NCBI GenBank assembly: GCA_020809705.1
Contig: CP085829.1
Span: 1,488,001-1,552,000 of the forward strand
Direction of reading: 5' to 3'
Origin: Calonectria ilicicola
Lineage: Eukaryota > Ascomycota > Sordariomycetes > Hypocreales > Nectriaceae
Length of the DNA: 64,000 bases
Shown here one piece after another: positions 46,698-55,721 of the stretch. Within the stretch, counting starts at the first letter, position 1, and every line of letters begins with the position of its first letter. The notes beneath the pieces were generated by a model. It saw nothing but the letters and a program-made list of their open reading frames with translations. It did not search any database and had not been told where the DNA came from. Both the position numbers and the translations under genes were made by a program.

Positions 46698-48566
46698 TCA
46701 CAGATTACTCTGCCCGAAGGATCCCGCTGCCAAGAAAGTAGAGGCAGCTTCGCCGATGAGCGGCTCCTGTTCGCCATCATGAGCGTCTGCCGCATCAGGC
46801 CGTGTGGTTTTACTAGGTGGCTCTCTAATGAAGCACGAAGTGCCAAACGCGACGAGGAAGATGGCCTGTAATAGTTAGCAGTTTGATCAGGTGATTATAA
46901 TAACAAAATGGGAATACGTGCCGAGAGGACCAGGAAAGGTAGCACAAGCCACCCTCCACCGATATGCAGGGCTCTGTCCCAGACTAGCTGAAGCAAAGGG
47001 CTTGCAAACATGTGGGCAATGGCGTCGGTGGTGGCGATGAGCGAGTAAAGCTTTGCCGTTTCCTTTTCAGAGCTAACAAATGCAGTAAGCACGGCGATAA
47101 TGGAAAGGCGTACGCCAAAGCCAGCCGCGTAGATAATGAGCGCTGTTTGGATGGTCAGAAACGAAAAGACATTGAGTGGGGGGGGGGAAGACAATCATAC
47201 CAAACACGACCACACCGACATTACCAGCAGCAGCAAGCAAAGCAGCGCCTACCGATAGCATCGCGCTGCTTACCCGCGCAACGGATATGTTGACTCTGTG
47301 AGCTGTCCATCCGGCCTTGTGCTCCAGCCAGGTCGTCAGGGTAGGGAGTAGTATAAGAAACACTACAATATTGACTGCCGAAACGACGGAAAGTAGTGTT
47401 GCAGTCTGGGAGAGAGGTTAGTCGAGTTCCATACCGGTGTATATTAGTCTACCTCGCCAAGTTTGAGTCCAAATCGAACAGACGTATAAGGCAATAGGAT
47501 CTCAATCGTGTTGTTTCGAAATTGAGCCAGAAAGATAGTGACGATGCCAACGAGTATGCGCCAGTTTGCGAGAAACTTTCCATACGCAGAGAGACCGGTA
47601 CGGTCCAGCATCGTACGCAATCGGTCGTGGCCCTGGGTAGCTTGTTCGTGTTCTTGTTCCGGGACCTTGGACAGGGTTTCAGGCATACGGAGCAAGACGG
47701 GATAGGTGCACAGCAACGACAAGCTGCAGACGAGATAGGGCAGCCAAAGGGATTGTCGTAGAGTAGCATAAGCAATTGGTGGGCCAACCAGATCCGTCAT
47801 CAACGATGCCGCGAAGACTCGATAGAAAGACTGACTCCTGTGGTGGGGTCTTAGTTACTGGCAGCCCTTAAGACTCGGCCGTCTTGTCATGGGAGGTTAC
47901 CTGGTGGTGTCTGTCGACACATCAGAAGCCATGGTCAAGCAGAGGGCAATGGCAAGGTTTGGGCCACCGCCGATGAGTCGAAACAGCGACGAGAACCAGA
48001 CAACCTCAATGGGCACACGGTTCCACAAGTGACCTAGCAAAGGGTTAGTGGGCGGGCAATGGCTAGCAAAGGCAGGAGAACTATGGACAGCATACAGGTA
48101 AAGTAGATCCAGGCCATGCCACCGATGATGCCCAGGCAAGCGAGGCCAAAGGGGAACCGGCGGCCCTTGCGGTCGGCGAGCGAGCCAAAGAAGGAACCGA
48201 AGCAGATTACTATGAGATACAAAAGTAGGTGAGCATGCGGTGGTCAAAACAGGACGACGCGGAGACGAGAGGGCGACTACCAGGTAGAGCGTCAAAGAAA
48301 CTCATCAGGCCGCGGATCCGGGCGAGTTTGGCCTGTACGGGCACGATCTTGCACATGGACTCGTCAATCTCGCCGGCCAATGCATCGTCGCGGTAATGCT
48401 GCTGGCAGATGGCGTTCTCGAGCAGGCGGATAGTTGGAGCGCGCTGCACGCTCTCCTCGAGCTCGAGGAAAACGATGAGCAGGAAGACGTAGGCGAGCCG
48501 CGGTGGATTGCGCAGCGCGGCAGCCGCGCGGGCACTTAGCTCTTGTAAGGTGTTTAGGGCTGCCAT
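46698..48566 (-). CDS. MFS transporter, 7 exons
   Basis: Major-facilitator exporter, about 503 aa. Exons 48566-48281, 48209-48096, 48033-47901, 47837-47453, 47405-47201, 47142-about 46922 and 46865-46698. Landmarks: FFGSLADRKGRRFPFG (loop 2-3 MFS motif), IGGGPNLAIALCLTMASDV, RSQSFYRVFAAS and the cytosolic central loop with ETLSKVPEQEHEQ. An apparent frame break at a C10 run is explained by an intron (GTATGA...CTGAC...AACAG) that removes it. The last junction is odd: the clearly coding end (AIFLVAFGTSCFIREPP... to SNL) needs phase 0, fitted only by a GC donor after LVLS or a weak GTCCTC. A canonical GTATTC donor would truncate the protein. Possibly exports a product of adjacent enzymes (inference). 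Confidence 0.83.
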
Positions 48567-49962
48567 TTGAGTCAGTTGATGTAAGGTCAGAAGCTGACAA
48601 TACGAGGGCAGAGGTGGCTGGACTGTGAGTGTACATACAGGGGTGTAGGGCGGCTGCTGAGACAATGCACGTAACACAAGGGCTAATGATTGATTGATTC
48701 ATTCATTCATCGATTGAATTGTTTGACACACTGATATGCTTCTGTGACAATATGGGAAATGGAGATTTAAAATTACTGAAATGAACCAAGTAGTATTAAA
48801 AAAGAGATTGCAAACCAAAAATATATTTAAAAAAAAACAATAAAATCACCAAGTTCATTATATCGGTCTATCTCACATTATTGATACCGTGTGGGGCATA
48901 ATCTTATGATCCAGGTCGCATAGAGCGGTCACAAGCGGCAGAATGCTAAACACTCACACAACGACGAAGAAGTTACCTACCCTATATCATCACTTACCTG
49001 GCCAATACTAAAGGATGATCATAGTTACAAGTAGTTTACTTTAGTAATCCATAAATTACTAATATAAATATAAAAAGAAATTTGGAACAAATCTATTGAC
49101 TTTTTATACTATTATGAACCTACTAACTTTTAACAAAGCGTAGATCAATGACCCTTTCTTACTATCACGGAGGCATCTTCTTTTCACTCGAGACCGAAAA
49201 ATAGTAGTCAGTCAATAACTGCGCTCAATAAAGTCATTTAGTTATTAACCACCTGACTAAGAAACAACCAACTTAATGGTCTACATAAAACATCTGTGAA
49301 AGCCTAACTATTGTTCAATTTTAAATAGACTAGCCGAGATTTTCTGTTTACAAGAGCCTCCACAAGACTCATATTATCTTTATTTCCAAATAACTAGACA
49401 CTGGGATAAAACGACTCATGTAGACAGCACAGCATCAAATTGGACTATGAGAGCGAGGGCTGAACTCTATCTGGTGAGATCTATGTGTCAAGCACTATCT
49501 CAAAGGAGTTGAGTGGATATCATGCAGCTTCTGTGCTATGGGCTCTGCGGGTATTTGAGGCGATGGATTCAACTTCGTCGAAGATTGATTCCTTCACCAA
49601 GAAAGAACTAAATAATGCTCACTTTAACATGATGCTTTCCGCTAGCCCTAAAACAGCTCCCGGAATCCATGCCCCGTTTTTCGATGGATTTGACCACCAC
49701 GTGGACTCTGGGATAAATGTTAATGATAAAGACACCGACACTACCAAGATTTCAAAAATCAAATTAGCCTCTCTTGGCTGACCTTTCTATCATTTATTGA
49801 ACCCTATTCTCGACGGAGGCACGCACACCTTTTAAAGATGTATGGATTGAAATAATTCTGAAAGATTTATCAGCACAAATCAAGGCCATGCTAGTACAAA
49901 TGGCCCTGCAGTCCATCTCAGGAACACAATCGGTTGCGATACTGGCAGTGTTGCAACTGAAG
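48567..49962. other. Intergenic 1.4 kb
   Basis: An A/T-leaning region with an imperfect ATTC/GATT repeat at about 48685-48720. A + strand open frame from the ATG at 49562 to 49781 encodes 72 residues (FTKKELNNAHFNMMLSASPK) without known features; I do not call it a gene. Confidence 0.4.
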
Positions 49963-50273
49963 CTATTCATTACGACCTGTATCATTTCTTTGTTCCAACG
50001 TCTGTTCCAAAATCTCCATCGCTGCCCTTATATCCTCCGTCCTGGTATGTTTTGAAGAAGTTCCACAAACCGACAGGGTTTCCGTCGCTGTTGTTGGACC
50101 ACCCAATATGTAGAAACTTATGGAATAGGGAACATCGGTGGGCTCGTTGTGACTAGCTCATTTGTCACTAAAACTGGTTTTCCAAAACCTGATCATCTGC
50201 TCAATGGCACTTCAATAACCACGTACCTTCCATTTGATGCGGTGGCTGCAGAATTGTGGTTTCTTGAAGACAT
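49963..50273 (-). CDS. Tiny two-exon hypothetical gene, 78 aa
   Basis: Exons 50273-50227 and 50152-49963; intron GTACGTGG...GAGCTAG in phase, 74 nt. The ATG follows a CT-rich leader ending CAACTCACG, and a TATA box lies about 120 bases upstream, giving a complete fungal promoter layout. The N-terminus is Ser/Asn/His-rich (SSRNHNSAATASNG); the C-terminus forms a likely amphipathic helix (EDIRAAMEILEQTLEQRND). No signal peptide, membrane segment or known domain. The real 3' end could differ if another intron exists. Confidence 0.5.
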
Positions 50274-50392
50274 CGTGAGTTGAGTAGTAGAGACTGAAGC
50301 CTTTCTTGTGATAATGTGATAAGAATAATGATAGATGATGAAAAGGGTGTGCAAAAGTTGAGCAGATGAGATAGACACAGCTCATAGCTCGC

Positions 50393-50399
50393 TTATATA
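50393..50399 (-). promoter_or_regulatory. TATA box of the tiny gene
   Basis: TATATAA on the minus strand, about 120 bases upstream of the ATG at 50273. Confidence 0.5.
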
Positions 50400-51412
50400 C
50401 GTGCTGCAAACAGCGCGCTCAGGATGAACCAAACGCCCGGTCGCATCATATCGACGAGAAGTATCGTGAGCATCATTGTGCCTTGGCTTTCTGAAGATTC
50501 AAGGTTAATCGCGTGCAAATGCACCAAGCTTGGCAGCACTCTCACGCACAGCCTTTCGCTAGGGTGCCTTAGTATGGCTTAGCAAAAGAAAGGTAGACGA
50601 GTGGCGTTAGGCATAATTAAATAGATATTACTCAAACCAATTCGGCTGGTCATTGCCGGCTTGGAGAGAAAGTTTTGAATTTTTGGAAGCGCAAATGTGC
50701 TTTACTTTTTGGCACAGGCGTGGTCCCTGCCCTTGACGCTATGACAATAGTGTCTGCAGCACGAAGGCACCATTGTGCCCGGCAGCGGTAAGAATGCTTC
50801 AAATGGCTTATGTCCAGCAAATGATCATAGCACCTTTTAGAGCTGACGGGGGCTTCATAAGTCGCTCGCTTGCAAAGTTGTGAATTTTATTCTGTTCTAT
50901 GTTGACTTAATCCCCACCCCCCCCAATTTCTACCGAGAGCGAGCAAGATTTGATGAGCGCCAGCTCATTTTATTGTATTAACGGAAAATCTTGGGCATAG
51001 GTCGGACTGAGTCTAAAGCCAGGCACATTATATGTGTTAATCATCATATTTCTGTTCGCGTTTTATAGATATGTGTATATTATCAATATTATATATCCCT
51101 ATTGCTTTCCAGCTCCAAAAAGAAATATTTGCTATTTTTTATCGAATACATGAGAAACGTTCGGCATGGTACATGGATGCTGGATGAACTAGCATCTGCT
51201 CAAAATTATATCCTTAAAGAAATACGACTTCTTTCCGACACATTGACGTGGCGTGAACCACAAGTTGTTCTGAAAAGAGAAAAGAAATACGAAGGACTGT
51301 GGATTGGTGAATTGCAGTCATTTCTCGACTCAAATTTGCAACAAGTCCCGCTTGAATGCCATTACCCCGCGGTGTTCTACCGATTGTCAATCGCGATGCG
51401 AAAGGTCTCTGT
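50400..51412. other. Intergenic 1 kb
   Basis: Downstream of the ankyrin gene and upstream of the tiny gene. A + strand open frame at about 51150-51428 overlaps the ankyrin gene tail and has no features. Nothing else supported. Confidence 0.45.
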
Positions 51413-54400
51413 TTACACCGAATGTTGATCAGAATCCCACGTTTTTGTATTCGAATTGGGCGGCCATGGGCCTGGCTGGGTGTTTGAAGAATCGGCGATG
51501 TCGTCTGTATTGCTTCCAAAGTTTAAAGACAGAGAACTTTGCTGAGCTAAAATGGGTGGGATCTGCTCCGTCCACCTTTGGGCCATTGATGTATCTGTAT
51601 AAAATCCGCGTGATATTTGCTCTGGATAATCGGACATTCGTGCATCGGAGTTTTGAAGATGATTGTGCAAATGGGTGGTCTCTTCGTCTATCTGAGCCTC
51701 TCGTGTGTCCATATCATCGGGGCTCAAGCAATGATAGTTTTCGGTGTCCGTGTCATCTTCTCCAAGATTCTGTGCTGCAGATAAATGAGGCTCAACTCCA
51801 GGCCCTGACTCGGATGCGCCCTCCTCTGGCCCTGGCATCGGACTGGGCGATCTCCTTTCAAGAAATGCATGTATTACTTGCTGCACCCCTAAGATGATAA
51901 AATCTTCCAATACCGTAACATCTCTAGGATAGTGATGTCGTTGTAAAAATTGCCTTACAATTGGTCGCCCATGTTGGTTCGTAAAGCCAAAGAGTCCAAA
52001 ATCTGGCTCGACATAAGGCGAGGATGGCCGTGATTGGGCGCGCGGAAATACAACGTGGAAAATCTTGTACCACTGCTCCCATTTGGACAATTTAGAACTC
52101 ACGCGGTTGTTAAGTTCAACAGCTTGGTCGTTGGTGATGCCGTCCAATTCTGTTTGATAAGTATTTCGGCAAACCAAGTCTCTAAGATGCTGGTCTTTCT
52201 CTTGTGACGAAGAGAACTCCATTCTGCAGCGTGGACAGTGCAGAGGCAGCAGATGCTTTCGTTTCAGGTGCTGTTTGACATCTTTGATTCTAATGAGCCT
52301 ATAAAAGTTGCAATTGAAGTGGCGTGCGGTATGTTCCTTGGCGAATGGACATGCGAAAGACAAGCTACAATCTGGGCCCTGACGGTCACCATCCATTCCA
52401 GGCATGTCTGAAGGATTATTATTCCTGTCTGCATCTTCTGGCAGGTCGCCCCCGTTGTTATGAGCTCTCGAGGATGAACCACCTGTACCGTGAGGTGAGT
52501 TTCCAAAAGGTGAGTTTGAGGCCCAGCCCCTAGCACCAGATCTGGAGCTCTGGCTTCCAGAAGCACCGGGGTGCTGCCTATTGAACTGTTGGGCAGCGAT
52601 AGGAAACAAATCTTGTATTCGTAGTGGTAGATTCTGCCGGCTAGAGTGCCTATGATCGGCGATGACCTCGCTGCTCGATTCCGAGTAACTAAATAGCGAA
52701 CTAGTATCCGTCGTGCCGAAACTATCTCTCAGCTCTTCAGTAATTGAACGTGATCCTCGACCTTGGAGGCTGTCCGGATACTGCAACTCCGTGTGGAGGT
52801 CCACAACTGACAGTCTAGACCTCGATTTAACGGAGTTGTTTGCTGCAGGAGTTGCTGGAGACCTGGGTTGACTGTCTATATTATTGGATGGGGTCTCTAT
52901 CGCCTTGGGATGCTTTGGAGGAAGACTCTCAGGAATGGCTGGTAAGTTCGGTGGTGCACCTAGAAGGTCTGGCCGTTTGTTCATTCTCCCGGGCATAGAA
53001 CTAGTCATTATTTGGTACTCGCTGTTCACGTCGCTGTTCGGGATAGTTGTATTGGTAATGCTAGTTCTGTACGAGAAGAGGCTGTCTCTGGTTGATTTTG
53101 AGGAGCTTGGGGCATTTGAAGTGCGAAGTGCAGACTTGGGAGAGCGTTCTAGGTGCTCTGACCAATTGCTATTGAAAGGAGTCCAATGACCAGCCTTGGC
53201 GCTGGACTCAGAAGTGCTGGAGTGAGTACCGACAATCGGTTCGGCTGGATTCAATGAATGCTTTAGCGTTGACGTACCAGCTTCGGTATTGAGGATCAGT
53301 TCGGCTTGGTTTAACGCATGCTTCAACTCAGAGCCCAGTGGACCGCCGATACGGTGGAATGCATCTTGGCCTTTATGATCTTTCTGTCTCGGATTTGCAT
53401 GAAACTTGATGAGTTCCTTTACCACCTCGAGTCTTCCTTTCTCAGCTCGCTTTGAAGCCATCATGACAGCGACCATAAGCGGCGTAACTTTGCCAGGGCC
53501 CTCAATGTTAGGGTTTGCATGCTGTTGCAAAAGCCTTTTCACGATATTCGGCTGACCTTTTTCACAGGCCATATACAAAGCCGTCTTGCCGGTAGCTTCA
53601 ACACTGTCCGGCTTTGCTCCGCGTTTCAGAAGCAAATCTGCCATGTCAAAATGACCACTTTCGCAGGCCATGTATAATGCCGTCTTGCCAGACTTGTCTT
53701 CTTTGTCCAGTAAATCGCCGTTTATGTCCAGGAACAAGTTCGCTACCTTCAAGCCTCCTTGATTGCCCAATTTTGGACAGTGTTGACATCGGTGTAAAAC
53801 AGTCTTTCGGGTGCTGTCTTGGATGGTCACTTGAGCACCATGTGTTATGAGTAATCTTGCCACTTCAGAGCTCCGAGTGTCTGCAGCAATTAAGAGCAAC
53901 TCAGATGCCAGGTCATTTGGCGGATTAATCTCGGCAGTGAAGCTCAACATAGTTTCAATCTCGCCGTAACTCTTTGTCTTGACTGCGTGTGCGAGTGGCG
54001 AGCAGCCTTTGGAAGGGTCTACCTCATCAAAGCGCTGGACGACGAACCCTTGCTCCCGACACCATAATTTTGAGGCAGAAATTCGTCCAATTCTGATGCC
54101 TTGAGTCAACTCAGGCAGTGTTTTCCTCTTCAGCCATTGCAGTCGACCTTCGGCAATGGCGTGTTCACCCAAGAGATCGTAAATGTCAATCAATTTCTGG
54201 GCGGTCTTGGCGATGAAGGAGACGGGCTGGGGGAAAACCTTCACGAGGTAGCGAAGTGCCCGATCAAGATACTCTTTTGCATGACTCCAATGCTCGCGAT
54301 CGTCTGATCTCATGTAGAAAGAGCCGAGAAGAGCGTAAAGATTGCCGTATTCGTCACGCTCCAATGCCTGGCAGTCGGGGTGCAACAAATATTCCCAGTT

Positions 54401-54760
54401 GGATGGAAGAAGTGGCTGTAAACGACTGGGTGGTTCTGTGGATCTGAGCACTATACTGAGTTGCTTGGTGTATGCCTCGATCTTTGCCATCTTTGGGAAT
54501 GGATATCGCGGTGACAGCTTCTCCTTTAACTTGATGGTGTTCAAGTGATATTCAGCTGCCTTGAGGTATTTCTCTTGTGCGAGAGCCTCAGCAACCAACT
54601 TTTCGTTCGCCTCGCACTCATCCTTCATCCGCTCAACGACCTCCCACGTTGGGGCATCGCTCCGTGAGACCGAGCTTGTAATAAGGCGAGAGGGACCGTG
54701 AACTTGAACAGGCCGAGACTCAGTTCGGTCTGTCTCAGAAGGGGTGGGTTTTGTAGCCAT
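51413..54760 (-). CDS. Ankyrin-repeat protein with C-terminal Cys/His zinc fingers, intronless
   Basis: Single exon, 1,115 aa, ATG at 54760. Residues 40-230 are helical and TPR-like (AAEYHLNTIKLKEKL, AKEYLDRALRYLVKV). Residues about 250-460 are ankyrin repeats, two nearly identical (SGKTALYMACESGHFDMADL and TGKTALYMACEKGQPNIVKR). A long Ser/Pro-rich disordered linker (480-790) follows. Near residues 800-870 lie Cys/His-rich modules (ACPFAKEHTARHFNC, HLKRKHLLPLHCPRC and CRMEF...HLRDLVC), resembling degenerate C2H2 fingers. This combination recurs in fungal genomes as a hypothetical family and may act as a scaffold or DNA/RNA-associated regulator (inference). No membrane segment. Confidence 0.85.
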   Translation of the reverse strand: MATKPTPSETDRTESRPVQVHGPSRLITSSVSRSDAPTWEVVERMKDECEANEKLVAEALAQEKYLKAAEYHLNTIKLKEKLSPRYPFPKMAKIEAYTKQLSIVLRSTEPPSRLQPLLPSNWEYLLHPDCQALERDEYGNLYALLGSFYMRSDDREHWSHAKEYLDRALRYLVKVFPQPVSFIAKTAQKLIDIYDLLGEHAIAEGRLQWLKRKTLPELTQGIRIGRISASKLWCREQGFVVQRFDEVDPSKGCSPLAHAVKTKSYGEIETMLSFTAEINPPNDLASELLLIAADTRSSEVARLLITHGAQVTIQDSTRKTVLHRCQHCPKLGNQGGLKVANLFLDINGDLLDKEDKSGKTALYMACESGHFDMADLLLKRGAKPDSVEATGKTALYMACEKGQPNIVKRLLQQHANPNIEGPGKVTPLMVAVMMASKRAEKGRLEVVKELIKFHANPRQKDHKGQDAFHRIGGPLGSELKHALNQAELILNTEAGTSTLKHSLNPAEPIVGTHSSTSESSAKAGHWTPFNSNWSEHLERSPKSALRTSNAPSSSKSTRDSLFSYRTSITNTTIPNSDVNSEYQIMTSSMPGRMNKRPDLLGAPPNLPAIPESLPPKHPKAIETPSNNIDSQPRSPATPAANNSVKSRSRLSVVDLHTELQYPDSLQGRGSRSITEELRDSFGTTDTSSLFSYSESSSEVIADHRHSSRQNLPLRIQDLFPIAAQQFNRQHPGASGSQSSRSGARGWASNSPFGNSPHGTGGSSSRAHNNGGDLPEDADRNNNPSDMPGMDGDRQGPDCSLSFACPFAKEHTARHFNCNFYRLIRIKDVKQHLKRKHLLPLHCPRCRMEFSSSQEKDQHLRDLVCRNTYQTELDGITNDQAVELNNRVSSKLSKWEQWYKIFHVVFPRAQSRPSSPYVEPDFGLFGFTNQHGRPIVRQFLQRHHYPRDVTVLEDFIILGVQQVIHAFLERRSPSPMPGPEEGASESGPGVEPHLSAAQNLGEDDTDTENYHCLSPDDMDTREAQIDEETTHLHNHLQNSDARMSDYPEQISRGFYTDTSMAQRWTEQIPPILAQQSSLSLNFGSNTDDIADSSNTQPGPWPPNSNTKTWDSDQHSV

Positions 54761-55721
54761 CGCTGCGGAGGCGGTCGAGACAATCTATGTCAGTTGATTT
54801 AGTCGTGAAAAGTGCGAGGTATTGCGTACCTTTAAATATTATTATCCTAGGTCTTTCACTAAAGCCGAAGCCCTGGTCGAGAAACGTTTACCGCTGTTCT
54901 GACGTTTCAGTCTCGCTAATGGGAAGGTCCGTGGACAGCCAAAAAGTAAGACGGCGACCTCGCGTAAGGGATCCTGGGGTTAATTAAAGTACCTGATAGA
55001 CTTGGTATTTTTAGCAGCGCATGTAAAACTATGACTAAAATATTTATTTGATTTGCCGAAGCAGGAATGAATATCCACGGGAAGGGTTATTCAGCCTGAT
55101 GAGAATACAATAGCAAGCCGCGATCAGCCAGATGTGACGAACGAGAGATGTCCAATGAGTGCATGGGAGAAGCAGAAGGTTCTATAATTCACATAGTTCA
55201 AATAATATAGGGAAAGCCACGCTATTTCGACGATTAGGATGACCCCGTAAACACACACGCTTGCTCTGTAGGACCGCGGCCTAGCCGCCTTGTCGCGAAA
55301 ATGCGGCTGCCTTGTTCTAGCCGCCCGTTCATCCTCGTGCAATGGCCTATCCGTGACCTTTCACCAGTCTAAGCTTTCGAACCGACCAATCATATCGTCA
55401 ACCAACTAGCGACTATCCGAGAGCGACGATGAGACAATTACGAAGGCACAAATGTGCCAATACTAATCATAGCAAACCTTATCAAACAAACATGACTCAC
55501 CATGATCATGCAGCCACTAGAATAATCCTGGTATACAAAGGGTAATTTTACTCAAGGGGTAAGGCTGGAATACTATGTTGAATTTCCTATAAGGTTACGC
55601 GGCCTTCGCCGTTGAAGGCTCTGGGCTCCCTTAGTTCGCCATCAGAGAGCAGACGCAAGGCAGACTTTACTCTAGCAGTTCACATCATTACAACAATAAT
55701 TCTCCTTTATTTCAACCAAAG
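54761..55721. other. Intergenic 0.96 kb, divergent promoters
   Basis: Lies between the ankyrin/zinc-finger gene and the sugar-type transporter. No supportable gene or RNA, and no copy of the TAAACGACGG motif found farther right. Confidence 0.45.

Noticed and set aside
47171..47195. Frameshift at a ten-base homopolymer in the MFS gene
   Set aside because: A normal intron (47200-47143) with a good donor, a CTGAC branch point and a CAG acceptor spans the run and restores the frame exactly.
49483..49781. Small + strand gene
   Set aside because: No ATG at the frame start, no domain, no promoter or intron evidence; left as an unsupported open frame.
51102..51897. + strand open frames overlapping the end of the ankyrin/zinc-finger gene
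   Set aside because: Largely antisense shadows of a long, domain-bearing minus-strand gene.
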